Shown: positions 1-8,055 of the stretch, piece after piece
How positions within the stretch are numbered: position 1 is the stretch's first letter
Layout: each line of letters opens with the position of its first letter
Notes under the pieces: model-generated
What the model was told of the DNA's origin: nothing
What the model saw: the letters and a program-made list of their open reading frames with translations, nothing else
Databases searched by the model: none
NCBI RefSeq assembly: GCF_000814675.1
Contig: NZ_JWIG01000024.1
Coordinates: forward strand, 1 to 58,959
Source of the DNA: Pseudoalteromonas distincta
Lineage (GTDB): Bacteria > Pseudomonadota > Gammaproteobacteria > Enterobacterales > Alteromonadaceae
Length of the DNA stretch: 58,959 nucleotides
Direction of reading: 5' to 3'
Translations under genes and position numbers: made by a program

Positions 1-394
1 GCCCCATTTCGGGTGTGCCGACACCTTCTGGTATCAGTTCTTTTGCGGCTTGAAGACGCTCAAATACAAGTTGTCTTGCAAAGTAAATGTCGGTGCCTTC
101 TTTGAAAACAACCGTGACGCCAGACAAGCCTGTTTTAGAAATTGAGCGCACTTGTTCTACATCAGGTAAGGCATACATGACCGCTTCAATGGGGTACGTA
201 ATGAGTTGTTCAACTTCTTCAGCAGCTAGTCCTGGCGCTTCAGTATTTACAGCAACTTGAACATTAGTAACATCAGGAAAGGCATCTAAATTTAGTTTTG
301 GTATAACCATAATTGCGCCGACAATTGTGGCAAACAGCGCAATCAAAATCAGGAGTCTATTATTAACAGACCAATCTATTATTTTATTAAACAT
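1..394 (-). CDS. czcA: CzcA/CusA-type heavy-metal RND efflux pump, N-terminal part (runs off the window)
   Basis: This is the inner-membrane proton-driven pump of a tripartite heavy-metal exporter. Only about 131 N-terminal residues are present; the gene continues beyond position 1. The translation opens MFNKIIDWSVNNRLLILIAL, the usual first transmembrane helix of the CzcA/CusA (HME-RND) family, followed by a porter-domain start with LNLDAFPDVTNVQV, a family hallmark. The start ATG (392-394) has a GGAGCAAG ribosome site just upstream. It lies 11 bp behind czcB and is the last visible gene of the metal operon. Family assignment is firm, but the ion (Zn, Cd, Co or Cu/Ag) cannot be read from this fragment. 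Confidence 0.93.
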   Translation of the reverse strand, partial: MFNKIIDWSVNNRLLILIALFATIVGAIMVIPKLNLDAFPDVTNVQVAVNTEAPGLAAEEVEQLITYPIEAVMYALPDVEQVRSISKTGLSGVTVVFKEGTDIYFARQLVFERLQAAKELIPEGVGTPEMG

Positions 395-405
395 AGTCTT
401 GCTCC

Positions 406-1662
406 TTAGTGGTTATGCGGATCAAATCCGCCTTTAGCGATTTCAGAAGCAACAAAAAATGCGCCTTTGGTTACAATTCGCGTCCCACTATCAAGGCCAA
501 TGATTTCCCTAAAATCACCTAAGGCTCGGCCTAGTTCTACTTCTACAGCTTTAAATTCTCCAGGGTGGTCTTCGACAAATACGGTCCAATCACCATCTGC
601 GCTGCGGATCAATGCTTCTTCTGGCACAGCCATCACTTTCTGCTTTGTGGCAAACTGAAAGTAAACTTTTACAAACATACCTGAATGAAGGTTATCATCA
701 GCATTCTGTACCCCCAATCTAATAATTCTTGTACGAGTTACGGGATCAATTGTATGGGCTTCTTGGATAACTTTGGCATTGTAACTCTGGCCTTCTAATT
801 TAAGTACCGCAGGAGAATCAATTGATAAATTTAGCTTTTTATTTGGAGAAACTTTTGCTTCAACCCATAGTTGTTTTTCATCAGCTAACAACATGACTGA
901 ATCCCCAGCATCAACACGTTGCCCTTGGATAAAGTCGTCTTGAAGCACGACACCTTCACGGTGCGCCGTTAATGCATATTGTCCAAATGCTTTAATGTCT
1001 TTGTTAGAAATACCATTTATTGCTTTTTCAGTTAACCCTAAAGCAATGAGCTTGCCATAGCTCGCATTGTATGTTGTTTCAGCTTGTAATAATCGACTTT
1101 CACTCACCGTCTTATTACCCAGCTTTTTTACACGTTGCCATTCGGTTGAAGCGATTAAATAGTCAGCTTGTGCTTGTGCCATTGCTTCACTAAATAATGT
1201 AACTAACTTCTGACCTATTTCTACATACTCGCCAAGCGCTGCATGGCGACTGATAATGACTGACTCTGTACGTGGTGATACCACATAACTTTTATAGCCA
1301 TTAGCTTTTATTTCGCCAGGTGCATATACGGAGCTAAATTGATATTCAGGCTTAACACTTTCCACTTTAATGTTAGCAAGCGACATCTTCTTTGGATCAA
1401 TAGTGATACCTTCTTCATGTCCTTCTTCTCCCTCTTTATTACCACCTTCATGGCCGTGCTCGTCATGGTCACCTTTATCTTCTTCATGTCCCTTTTCGTG
1501 TTCATGCTCATCTTGATGTTCTTTTTCTTCTTGTTTCGAAACGTTTGTGACAGAACCAGTTCCATCTGACGACTGTGCAAAAGCATCATGATTTGTAGTA
1601 AACCCAACTAACAGGCAGCTAATTACTACGGCTAAAAATTTTTTACTAATTACTGTATTCAT
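406..1662 (-). CDS. czcB: CzcB-type periplasmic adaptor (membrane fusion protein) with His/Glu-rich N-terminus
   Basis: HlyD-family adaptor, 418 aa, that links the RND pump to the outer-membrane channel. A signal peptide spans roughly residues 1-29 (cleavage near AFA/Q). Residues about 44-85 form a very acidic, histidine-rich stretch of repeated HE/GHE units, a plausible metal-binding segment before the adaptor body. The barrel-sandwich and beta-barrel domains follow (for example YVVSPRTESVI and SVMLLADEKQLWVEAKV), with the VPEEALIRSADGDWTVFV segment near the C-terminus. It sits between czcC and czcA. The His-rich segment fits a divalent-cation exporter (CzcB/CusB-like), but the exact metal is inference. 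Confidence 0.92.
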   Translation of the reverse strand: MNTVISKKFLAVVISCLLVGFTTNHDAFAQSSDGTGSVTNVSKQEEKEHQDEHEHEKGHEEDKGDHDEHGHEGGNKEGEEGHEEGITIDPKKMSLANIKVESVKPEYQFSSVYAPGEIKANGYKSYVVSPRTESVIISRHAALGEYVEIGQKLVTLFSEAMAQAQADYLIASTEWQRVKKLGNKTVSESRLLQAETTYNASYGKLIALGLTEKAINGISNKDIKAFGQYALTAHREGVVLQDDFIQGQRVDAGDSVMLLADEKQLWVEAKVSPNKKLNLSIDSPAVLKLEGQSYNAKVIQEAHTIDPVTRTRIIRLGVQNADDNLHSGMFVKVYFQFATKQKVMAVPEEALIRSADGDWTVFVEDHPGEFKAVEVELGRALGDFREIIGLDSGTRIVTKGAFFVASEIAKGGFDPHNH

Positions 1663-1726
1663 TTTTGTAACCTATATTTTTAATAAATTTAAGATTTCGT
1701 TTTTCGCTACTGAAAAAACAAAGCGC

Positions 1727-2944
1727 TCAAATCTCAAATTTGGATAACTGACCCATACTTAAAATGAAGGATATTTCTGCAAGCTTGAATTGATTTTCCA
1801 AACGTATTCCTGCATGAAGCCCTTCCGCACGTTGATTTAATGCAAGTAAGTAGTCAGAAGTATTAATGTCACCAGCTTCCCAGCGCTTATTTAATAAGTT
1901 TTCGCTGCTATCTAATCTGCCTTTTGTCAGTTTTTGCCATTGCTCATAATATTTTTTACTGACAATAAGCGATTCATAATTAGCTTTTGCTTCAAATGAC
2001 TGCTTTCGATAAACCGACCGAAAGTTAGCCTCTGCTGCAATTGCTTCTGAATAAGCGGCTTTAACAGTATCTGAATAGTTATTTCTGATATTTAAAGGCA
2101 TTGAGAAAGTCACGCCAATCAAGTCTTCATCTCCACTTTTCCCTGCGTTAACTCCAATGGTTGGATTGGCTTTAGATTCCATAGTGGTTAGTTGAGCTTT
2201 AGATTGTTTTATCTTCCATTGCGCTCTAGCGAGTTTAACTTTTGGATGTTCCTCAACCCACTGAGAGTTAAATGAATAGTTTGTTGCTCCAAAAGTAAAT
2301 GAAAACAAATTGGTAGTATTAGGCGTCCAATCAGGCAATAACTCCTGAACATTTACCTCTGCATTTTTCAAAGCAATTTGCGACTCAGATATTTCACTGA
2401 AAACTTGGGACAAGTTTAAATAAACCAGTTCAGCGTCAAGTGGCTCTAAAAGTCCTGCTTTTCGCTTATCTTCAATAATTCCAACGAGCGTTTGTAATTG
2501 ATTTTCTCTTACTGAAAGTAACTGAGCCACCTTTTTTGCTGCTTGCCAATTAACTATTGCAGTTAAAGCGTTAGCCTTTTTAGAATCGAGTAGAGATAAC
2601 AATTGTTGCTGGTTTGCATAAACACCAATTTCACCAATGCTTTTATTTGCTGATTGCTTATCCCAAAAATCAATCGTTTGACTGATACCAATAGAATAAT
2701 TATCAAAATCACCCTCTTTTTCATAGCTTGCTTCAAGCTCTGGGTTATATACGGCTTTAGTTAAGCTCTTGGCTCTATGATTACTTGCATTAAGTAACTC
2801 TTTAGCCGCAACAACTTCGGGATCTTTATTTATTTGACTATCTAGCCATGAAATACTTTTCTGTTTGGCATAAGTGGCAACTGAAAAACTCACAGCCATA
2901 CATAAAGACAGGACTAAACCTGCATTTTTTAAATATATATACAT
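1727..2944 (-). CDS. czcC: CzcC-type outer-membrane efflux channel (TolC family)
   Basis: Outer-membrane factor of the tripartite metal exporter, 405 aa, a normal length for CzcC. The first 26 or so residues form a signal peptide ending in ATYAK. The rest has the paired long-helix pattern of the TolC/OEP family, with PELEASYEKEGDFDNYSIGISQ and NPTIGVNAGKSGDEDLIGVTFSMP as matching halves of the internal repeat. It is first of the czcCBA set, 64 bp before czcB. The 83 bp before its start hold no obvious strong promoter, so it is probably co-transcribed with the upstream cation-efflux genes. Confidence 0.9.
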   Translation of the reverse strand: MYIYLKNAGLVLSLCMAVSFSVATYAKQKSISWLDSQINKDPEVVAAKELLNASNHRAKSLTKAVYNPELEASYEKEGDFDNYSIGISQTIDFWDKQSANKSIGEIGVYANQQQLLSLLDSKKANALTAIVNWQAAKKVAQLLSVRENQLQTLVGIIEDKRKAGLLEPLDAELVYLNLSQVFSEISESQIALKNAEVNVQELLPDWTPNTTNLFSFTFGATNYSFNSQWVEEHPKVKLARAQWKIKQSKAQLTTMESKANPTIGVNAGKSGDEDLIGVTFSMPLNIRNNYSDTVKAAYSEAIAAEANFRSVYRKQSFEAKANYESLIVSKKYYEQWQKLTKGRLDSSENLLNKRWEAGDINTSDYLLALNQRAEGLHAGIRLENQFKLAEISFILSMGQLSKFEI

Positions 2945-3027
2945 AAAAATTCTTAATTTTAAAATTAATAAACACGAAACCTTTATCCATTATTAAAGGA
3001 TAAATAGGTCATTAAAAATTAATCTAA

Positions 3028-3387
3028 TTAAGAAATGGGCGGACGAAGTATCGCTTCAAGAAAGGTACTTGTTTGATCAATTTGATAAGGCGTTTTATTG
3101 ATAATGTTTAGTTTGCCCGTGGTATTTGAATTACTGACTAAAATCCAAGATAAGTGGCTGCCACTGCAATGTCCGCAGTGATGACAATCTTTTTCATTAT
3201 GCTGCTCATCACCTACATTATCATTTGAGACATTTCGATCATCTGCATGATCATGTTGAATTTGAAGGTGCTCTATATCTATTTGGTGATTCTCAGGTGT
3301 TGCGGATACAACAGCAGTTAACGATTGCAAAACAATCGAAACGACTAATAGTATTTTTAACGCAACATTGAATTTCAAAATAAACAC
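3028..3387 (-). CDS. small secreted His/Cys-rich protein of the metal operon
   Basis: A 119-aa protein with an N-terminal hydrophobic signal (about residues 8-29, ending VSA), a His/Asp-rich middle (HLQIQHDHADDRN) and a compact Cys/His cluster CHHCGHC near residue 70. The C-terminus reads ILRPPIS. Small proteins of this build are often found beside Czc/Cop efflux genes, but I do not assign a named family. The position between a CDF exporter and czcC, together with the clustered Cys and His, suggests periplasmic metal binding or sensing; that role is inference. Confidence 0.75.
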   Translation of the reverse strand: MFILKFNVALKILLVVSIVLQSLTAVVSATPENHQIDIEHLQIQHDHADDRNVSNDNVGDEQHNEKDCHHCGHCSGSHLSWILVSNSNTTGKLNIINKTPYQIDQTSTFLEAILRPPIS

Positions 3388-3433
3388 CTACTTAAATATG
3401 AAAAATTATAATATCAAAAAAAGGTTTTCTAAA

Positions 3434-4348
3434 CTAGCCATGCGCATGTTTTTCATGCTCGTCACGGCAAGTTTCTTGAGGAAACTCAAACTCAATGGTT
3501 GTATGAGATAAATTATAAGAAGAAAGTTCCTTAGCCACTTGTTGTTTTAGCCTAATTAATTTATCAACCTCAAAGTTATGGGCTAACTCTAGGTGAGCAG
3601 TTAATACGTGACTTTCCCCGTCTAATGACCAAAAGTGCATATGATGAATCCCATTAATTTCAGGTATAGCCTTTATCGCTTTTTCAATATTATTCTGCAC
3701 TTCTTCATCAGGTGTAGCTTGAAGAAATAGTGCCAATGTTGTTTTCAGGTTTTTCAAAACGTTAAACAATATAAACAGTGTAAAGCCTATAGAAAGCAAA
3801 GGATCTAATATTGGTAGATCTACAAAAAGCAGCACGATAGAAACAATTAGGACTGCAACCCAGCCAAGTACGTCTTCAAGCAAATGCCACGTAAGTACTT
3901 TTTCGTTCAGCGTTTTACCCGCTTTTAGTTTAAATACTGCATACCCATTAACAGCAACCCCAAGTAATGCAAGACCCAACATTCCTTCAGCCATTGGCAT
4001 TTCAGGATTAGATAATCTTGGTATTGCTTCAAATAGCACCCAGACAGAACCAATAACTAATACAATACTGTTAATTAATGCGCCAAACAGGGTAAGACGA
4101 CGATAGCCATAGCTAAATCTATCGGATGCTTCTTTATCCGAGAAACGACTCAGTATCCAAGCGAATCCTATAGATAAACTGTCACCCAGGTCATGTACAG
4201 CATCAGCCATAATAGCGGTACTGTTGGTTAGCCAACCACCAATAAATTCGATAATAGTAAATGAAACATTAAGGAAAAATGTCCAACCTATACGGTCGTC
4301 TTTTCCATGCGAATGGCTATGGCTATGATTGTGCATTTTCCACCTCAA
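3434..4348 (-). CDS. CDF-family cation efflux protein (CzcD/ZitB-like)
   Basis: Cation diffusion facilitator, 304 aa, which exports divalent metal ions (Zn/Cd/Co) from the cytoplasm by proton exchange. The N-terminus has the run HNHSHSHSH and the C-terminus ends in DEHEKHAHG, both metal-binding in character. Six transmembrane segments are visible. Helix 2 carries ADAVHDLGDS and helix 5 HLLEDVLGW, matching the His/Asp metal site of the CzcD/ZitB branch. A cytoplasmic C-terminal domain with IHHMHFWSLDGESHVLTAHL follows. The start at 4348 overlaps the end of the preceding transglutaminase-like gene by 26 bp; an in-frame ATG at 4336 is an alternative. Confidence 0.93.
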   Translation of the reverse strand: MRWKMHNHSHSHSHGKDDRIGWTFFLNVSFTIIEFIGGWLTNSTAIMADAVHDLGDSLSIGFAWILSRFSDKEASDRFSYGYRRLTLFGALINSIVLVIGSVWVLFEAIPRLSNPEMPMAEGMLGLALLGVAVNGYAVFKLKAGKTLNEKVLTWHLLEDVLGWVAVLIVSIVLLFVDLPILDPLLSIGFTLFILFNVLKNLKTTLALFLQATPDEEVQNNIEKAIKAIPEINGIHHMHFWSLDGESHVLTAHLELAHNFEVDKLIRLKQQVAKELSSYNLSHTTIEFEFPQETCRDEHEKHAHG

Positions 4349-5055
4349 GAACTTTTAAATTTCTTACATTGACTACGTTAAAATTGATAAAGTGACGGAT
4401 CACTCGTTGATACATCCAACGTTTGATTCCTGATAAGTTAGTTCCTTTTTCGAGATAAAACTCATCAGGGGAATTATAAACACCAAAATCATCATGAATA
4501 CCTTCTTTTTGTATATAGGTATCTTGACCACGCCAATCTGTATCTGGCGAAGAGAAACACTTTGTTGCAACACCATAACCACAAAATTCGTTTTTTATTT
4601 GACTAAATTTGTGCTGTAGTGAACTTAAATATTGTTCATCTAATATAAAGCCTTCTAAGTTTATCCAACGATCCTTGAAATAAACTTCAATCCAACTATG
4701 AATGATATATTTAGGTGCTAACCAAAATACATAAGTTGGAATAGCTCCTTTTTGTAATCGCTGCTCAATAGTAAAGCCGTGAAAACGACATTGAATACCT
4801 AATCCTCGTAACAAAGCCATCAGCAAGTTACCCTTGGTATTGCATTGTCCGTAACCATCGGCTAAAACACTGCTTGCTGAAATATCATCACTCTCATTGT
4901 AACCAAATAATATTTCATCTTTAACAAATTGGTAGGCTGCACCAATTTTGTTGAAGTCATCGAGTTCTTGCCAATTACGCTCAGAAATTAATGATTGAAT
5001 TGTAGAGTGTTCAAAATTTACTATCTTGGGTTTTTTCTAGATATTTGCTATTCAT
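4323..5055 (-). pseudogene. transglutaminase-like protein gene with an apparent frameshift in an A6 run
   Basis: The best start is the ATG at 5053-5055, preceded by AGTAAGGAA. It gives MNSKYLEK, then the frame closes at TGA about 6 codons later. Removing one A from the A6 run (minus strand, near 5030) joins this start to a long open frame that continues through KIVNFEHSTIQSLISERNW and GYGQCNTKGNLLMALLRGLG (catalytic Cys region) and HSWIEVYFKDRWINLEGF (His/Asp region) to the stop at 4323. The repaired product would be about 243 aa of the transglutaminase-like superfamily. It lies inside the metal operon, between two CDF genes. The options are a true inactivating frameshift, a sequencing error in a homopolymer, or transcriptional slippage. 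The 3' part alone (4826-4323) lacks the catalytic Cys. Confidence 0.75.
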
Positions 5056-5110
5056 TGATGTTTCCTTACTTTGAACAACCAAAGGTTGATTGTTTATCTT
5101 CATTTGGTGT

Positions 5111-5731
5111 TTAACGTGTTTTCTCAGCAACAGCTAATTCTTGTTTAGCATCGCTTAGTATTCGGTAAGCGCCTCGAAGAATTAACATTGAAATGATGCT
5201 ACCAATGACGATATCAGGCCAACGCTGTTTCAGCACCATAACGAGTATGCCTGCGATAACGACACCAAGATTTGCAATTACATCATTCGCTGAAAATATC
5301 CAGCTAGCTCTCATATGTACTTCATCGTTGTTGTGCTTTCGAATAAGGATGAGACAAATCACATTTGCAACTAAAGCAACCATGCCTACGCCAATCATAA
5401 ACCAAGAGTGAGGCTCACTTTCACCATACAGCCTTCTAGCAATATCCATTAGAATTAGCACGCCTAACCCCAGTTGGAAATAGCCACTCACTAAAGCAGC
5501 ATTAGCCTTATGTTGGATTGACTTTCCCACCGCGTATAGTGCAATTGCATAGACGATTGCATCCGCTAGCATGTCTAACGAATCTGCAATTAAAGCCGTT
5601 GATTCTGATAACCAACCAAAGCCAATTTCAAAAACAAACATCGAGGCATTGATAGCCAGAAGCCAATAAAGCACCGTTTTTTGCTGGTTATCTTTTAGCT
5701 CAACTTCACACCCACAATCGCTCATTTTCAT
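5111..5731 (-). CDS. short CDF-type cation transporter, first gene of the MerR-controlled operon
   Basis: A 206-aa, six-helix protein of the CDF superfamily lacking the usual cytoplasmic C-terminal domain (full-length CDFs are about 300 aa). Helix 2 carries ADSLDMLADA and helix 5 SANDVIANLG, so the metal-site positions are Asp/Asn rather than the His/Asp pair of the CDF gene at 3434. The N-terminus contains CGCE. Of two ATGs (5731 and 5725) the second has the better distance to the GGAG ribosome site. It is divergent from a CadR/PbrR-like regulator across a shared operator. Efflux of Cd, Pb or Zn is likely from this context; the ion is not proven. Confidence 0.85.
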   Translation of the reverse strand: MKMSDCGCEVELKDNQQKTVLYWLLAINASMFVFEIGFGWLSESTALIADSLDMLADAIVYAIALYAVGKSIQHKANAALVSGYFQLGLGVLILMDIARRLYGESEPHSWFMIGVGMVALVANVICLILIRKHNNDEVHMRASWIFSANDVIANLGVVIAGILVMVLKQRWPDIVIGSIISMLILRGAYRILSDAKQELAVAEKTR

Positions 5732-5754
5732 CTCCGATTAACTTGTATGCTCTA

Positions 5755-5785
5755 ACTATAAATCCTATAGTGACTATAGGGTCAA
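5755..5785 (-). promoter_or_regulatory. MerR-type promoter/operator for the metal-efflux operon
   Basis: On the minus strand a -35 TTGACC (5780-5785) and -10 TATAGT (5755-5760) are separated by 19 bp, the overlong spacer typical of MerR-family activation. The spacer carries a perfect 7-3-7 inverted repeat CCTATAG-TGA-CTATAGG (5764-5780), very like known CadR/PbrR operators. It drives the gene at 5731 and probably everything down to czcA. The regulator is encoded divergently at 5803. Confidence 0.88.
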
Positions 5786-5802
5786 GTTTATTTGGAAATT
5801 TT

Positions 5803-6192
5803 ATGAAAATTGGTGAGTTATCGAAAACATCGGGGTATTCAGTACAAACCATCCGATATTATGAAAAGGAGGGCTTGCTGTCAGATCCTGATCGCACTGA
5901 AGGGAATTTCAGGTTGTATTCTAATAAGGCATTTAAAGAGCTAGAGTTCGTAAAGCATTGTCGAAGTTTAGATATTCCGCTTAATGATATTAAGCGACTC
6001 ATTGAATTAAAAAACAAGCCAGAGGAGAGTTGCTCTAGTGTAAATGCATTAATTGATCGGCAACTAACTTTAGTTAATCAACGAATGAAGGAATTGAATG
6101 CACTCAAAAAAGAGTTAAAACTAATGGCAAGCTCTTGCGGGTCTGACGGTACAATTGAAGTCTGTGGCATTATCAAGTCATTAGATAGTTGA
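5803..6192 (+). CDS. cadR: Cd(II)/Pb(II)-responsive MerR-family regulator (CadR/PbrR-like)
   Basis: A 129-aa MerR-family metal sensor. The N-terminal winged helix reads MKIGELSKTSGYSVQTIRYY, which fixes the start at 5803; the open frame extends upstream to 5743 but that stretch contains the operator. A dimerisation helix follows, then a C-terminal metal loop. Cysteines lie at 77, 112 and 121; Cys77 and Cys112 match the CadR ligand positions, and the C-x8-C spacing matches PbrR-type proteins. It reads away from the efflux operon across the palindromic operator at 5764-5780. Cd/Pb (possibly Zn) sensing is inferred from the ligands and operator. Confidence 0.88.
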   Translation: MKIGELSKTSGYSVQTIRYYEKEGLLSDPDRTEGNFRLYSNKAFKELEFVKHCRSLDIPLNDIKRLIELKNKPEESCSSVNALIDRQLTLVNQRMKELNALKKELKLMASSCGSDGTIEVCGIIKSLDS

Positions 6193-6234
6193 ACTAAATA
6201 TAACTTTAGATTAGTAGTATTCACAAAGGCAATA

Positions 6235-6612
6235 ATGAAAACCATTGGCAAATTAGCACAATCATTAAATTTAAATGTAGAAACCATTCGTTTTTATGAA
6301 CGAGAAGGACTGATTACACAACCTGAAAAACCAATATCTGGTTATAGACAATATGACGAATCAATAGCAGGACAACTTAGGTTTATCACAAAAGCCAAAG
6401 CGCTCGGCTTTACGTTAAGAGAAATAAAATCGCTAATGTCTATGGACAGCAACTGCGCTCAAGTTGAGCTATTAAACCGACAAAAGTTAGCAATCATTCG
6501 AGACAAAATTAATGACCTTCAACGTTTAGAGAAAGTAATTGTGGGTATGACAAATACCTGTATGCAAAACGAAGATCCAACACATTGCCCCATAATTGAC
6601 TCATTAAAATGA
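6235..6612 (+). CDS. merR: MerR-family mercury-type regulator
   Basis: A 125-aa MerR-family activator. The DNA-binding region is IGKLAQSLNLNVETIRFYER. Cysteines at 74, 109 and 118 reproduce the spacing of Tn501 MerR (82, 117, 126) with a constant offset of 8, and the loop CMQNEDPTHC has the C-x8-C of the Hg(II) site. It follows the CadR-like gene by 42 bp in the same direction, and its stop abuts a mercury-type operator that faces downstream toward merC. Hg(II) response is well supported by cysteine pattern, operator and neighbour together. Confidence 0.86.
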   Translation: MKTIGKLAQSLNLNVETIRFYEREGLITQPEKPISGYRQYDESIAGQLRFITKAKALGFTLREIKSLMSMDSNCAQVELLNRQKLAIIRDKINDLQRLEKVIVGMTNTCMQNEDPTHCPIIDSLK

Positions 6613-6644
6613 TTGACTCCGTACTTGTATACGGAGTTTAGAAT
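6613..6644 (+). promoter_or_regulatory. MerR operator/promoter for merC
   Basis: TTGACT (6613-6618) begins one base after the merR stop codon. A 19-20 bp spacer contains a perfect inverted repeat ACTCCGTA-N6-TACGGAGT (6616-6637), then TTAGAA/TAGAAT as -10. The left half is identical to the Tn21/Tn501 merOP sequence TTGACTCCGTAC. It directs transcription into merC on the same strand as merR, unlike the divergent layout usual in mer operons. Confidence 0.82.
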
Positions 6645-6673
6645 GATGGTAATATCAACCAATAGACTTTCAA

Positions 6674-7170
6674 ATGATAAATAAAATATTAGACAGAGTA
6701 GGCTCTAGTGGCGTTTGGCTAGCGGCACGGCCTGCCTCCCTGCATTAAGGTCACTTGCATCGGCATTAGGACTAGGCTTCTTCTCTCACTTCGAAGGAAT
6801 AGCTGTAAATACGCTTTTACCTATTTTTGCATCTTTGGAACTATTGGTAAACTTATACAACTGGCACAAAAATAAAAACCATACCAGAGCTGTCTTCAGC
6901 ATTCTAGGGCCTGTAGCAGTGCTATTAACGCTTTATCCTCTTTGGCTATATGATTGGAGCACATACCTATTTTACTTTGGTATTTGCTTAATGGTCGTTA
7001 TGTCGGTTTTGGATATCGTAAAACCAGTAAGGGAGCAAACATGCAACGTATGGCTAATTGCCGTCGTTGAAACGATTAACGGTCAATGTCTGCTTTTCGC
7101 TCTAAGCAGACTAACCGTCTTTATACCAAAAGAGATTTTGATGACTAAAGCTCAGAAGGCTGAAATATAA
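6674..7170 (+). pseudogene. merC: merC mercury transporter, frameshifted near its 5' end
   Basis: The natural start at 6674 gives MINKILDRVGSSGVWLA, a typical MerC N-terminus, but that frame stops about 25 codons in. The frame from about 6715 carries the rest: TACLPALRSLASALGLGFF, then NTLLPIFASLELLVNLYNW and WSTYLFYFGICLMVVMS, clear MerC membrane helices. One base appears to be missing between 6713 and 6727. The CxxC normally found in the first helix reads SGTAC here, so its first cysteine is gone as well. The C-terminus has an unusual tail of about 40 residues. A TTG start at 6715 would make a shortened protein, but two lesions suggest decay. It lies behind the mercury operator. Confidence 0.72.
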
Positions 7171-7224
7171 ATACTCTCTTTCGGAGTTTTTCAAGTTAGT
7201 TGTTGCATAAGCTGTACTAGCTCT

Positions 7225-7695
7225 TTACTTATACTCAATTTTGTTAATAAACCACTCTTTTATCCCTACTGGCGTTTTAACTTGAAAATCATCATCAACT
7301 TCCTTTTTTAGCATCGCTCTGGCCATAGGAGAGTCAATAGAAATGTAATCGTTACGACCATAGATCTCATCAGGGCCAACTATGCGAAAAGCTTTTGTTT
7401 CACCATTATCATTTTCAACCTCTACCCATGCCCCAAAGAAAACCTTGCCGACTTGTTGAGGAGAGTAGTCAATAACTTTGACTGCTTCGATGCGCTTTCT
7501 AAGGAACCTAATTCGAGAATCTATCTGTCTAAGTAATCTTTTATTTTCTTTATAATCGGCATTATCTGAACGATCGCCAAGGCTAGCAGCCCAAGCTACT
7601 TTTTTTGTTATTTCAGGTCTGTAGTCGCGCCAAAGGTAATTAAGCTCTTTATTTAGCTTGTCTAATCCTTCACGCGTTATTAGATTGGTATACAA
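7225..7695 (-). CDS. greB: GreB-like transcription elongation factor carried on the island
   Basis: A 156-aa GreA/GreB-family transcript-cleavage factor. The N-terminal coiled coil contains LITREGLDKLNKEL and the acidic tip ASLGDRSDNADYKENKRLL; the C-terminal domain has GKVFFGAWVEVEN and YISIDSPMARAMLKKEV, signatures of GreB rather than GreA. Length is normal (E. coli GreB 158 aa). The best start is a TTG at 7695 giving MYTNLITREG where MKT-LITREG is usual, so the start region looks altered. A second, truncated greB with a divergent sequence lies at 12894. This copy probably replaces the disrupted native gene, which is inference. Confidence 0.88.
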   Translation of the reverse strand: MYTNLITREGLDKLNKELNYLWRDYRPEITKKVAWAASLGDRSDNADYKENKRLLRQIDSRIRFLRKRIEAVKVIDYSPQQVGKVFFGAWVEVENDNGETKAFRIVGPDEIYGRNDYISIDSPMARAMLKKEVDDDFQVKTPVGIKEWFINKIEYK

Positions 7696-7716
7696 TTAGT
7701 TTGCCCCATCCCAATA

Positions 7717-8055
7717 TTACAAATACTGCAATGCTTTTTTAACAGCATCTAAAGTTGCAACCGGGAGAAAGTTATCTTTATCATTACTTGATAATATACT
7801 ACCGTTTGGCCCCACTTCCAAACCTGCTCGGCGCATAAACTCTTTAGATATGAGGTATTCAAGATCTTCTACTTCTAAGTCAGTCTATTTTGAGTTTGGT
7901 GACGAAGACTACCCACCTTCATAAAATTCTATGACTGGACCAATCGGTACTATATCTCCTTTGCTAGTTTTTCAGCTGCTAATGCTTGAGAGTAGAAAAT
8001 GTTATCTTGAAGCCTAACTATAGGGTCTTTTAATTTTTCTATCCAAATGAAGCTT
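7717..8055 (-). pseudogene. gmtX-like relic (second, decayed copy)
   Basis: The 435-bp gap between the greB-like gene and gmtX holds no intact gene, but translation shows a broken homologue of gmtX. One frame reads IEKLKDPIVRLQ and ends in LAKEI, aligning with DWIDEINNPKHRLL of gmtX. A frame change then gives VPIGPVIEFYE. After two stops the frame ends in ATLDAVKKALQYL, matching ATLDAIKKALDFL at the gmtX C-terminus. Similarity is partial, so this is a diverged paralogue and not a recent duplication. It sits 21 bp upstream of the greB-like start. Confidence 0.72.

Noticed and set aside
1339..1569. A hydrophobic plus-strand frame opposite czcB
   Set aside because: It is the antisense of the His/Glu-rich segment; the Phe/Met/Leu run is a by-product of that composition.
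5025..5035. Possible programmed -1 slippery site at the A6 run of the transglutaminase-like gene
   Set aside because: The zero-frame codons are GAA AAA ACC, which do not fit X-XXY-YYZ, and the shift needed is +1, not -1.
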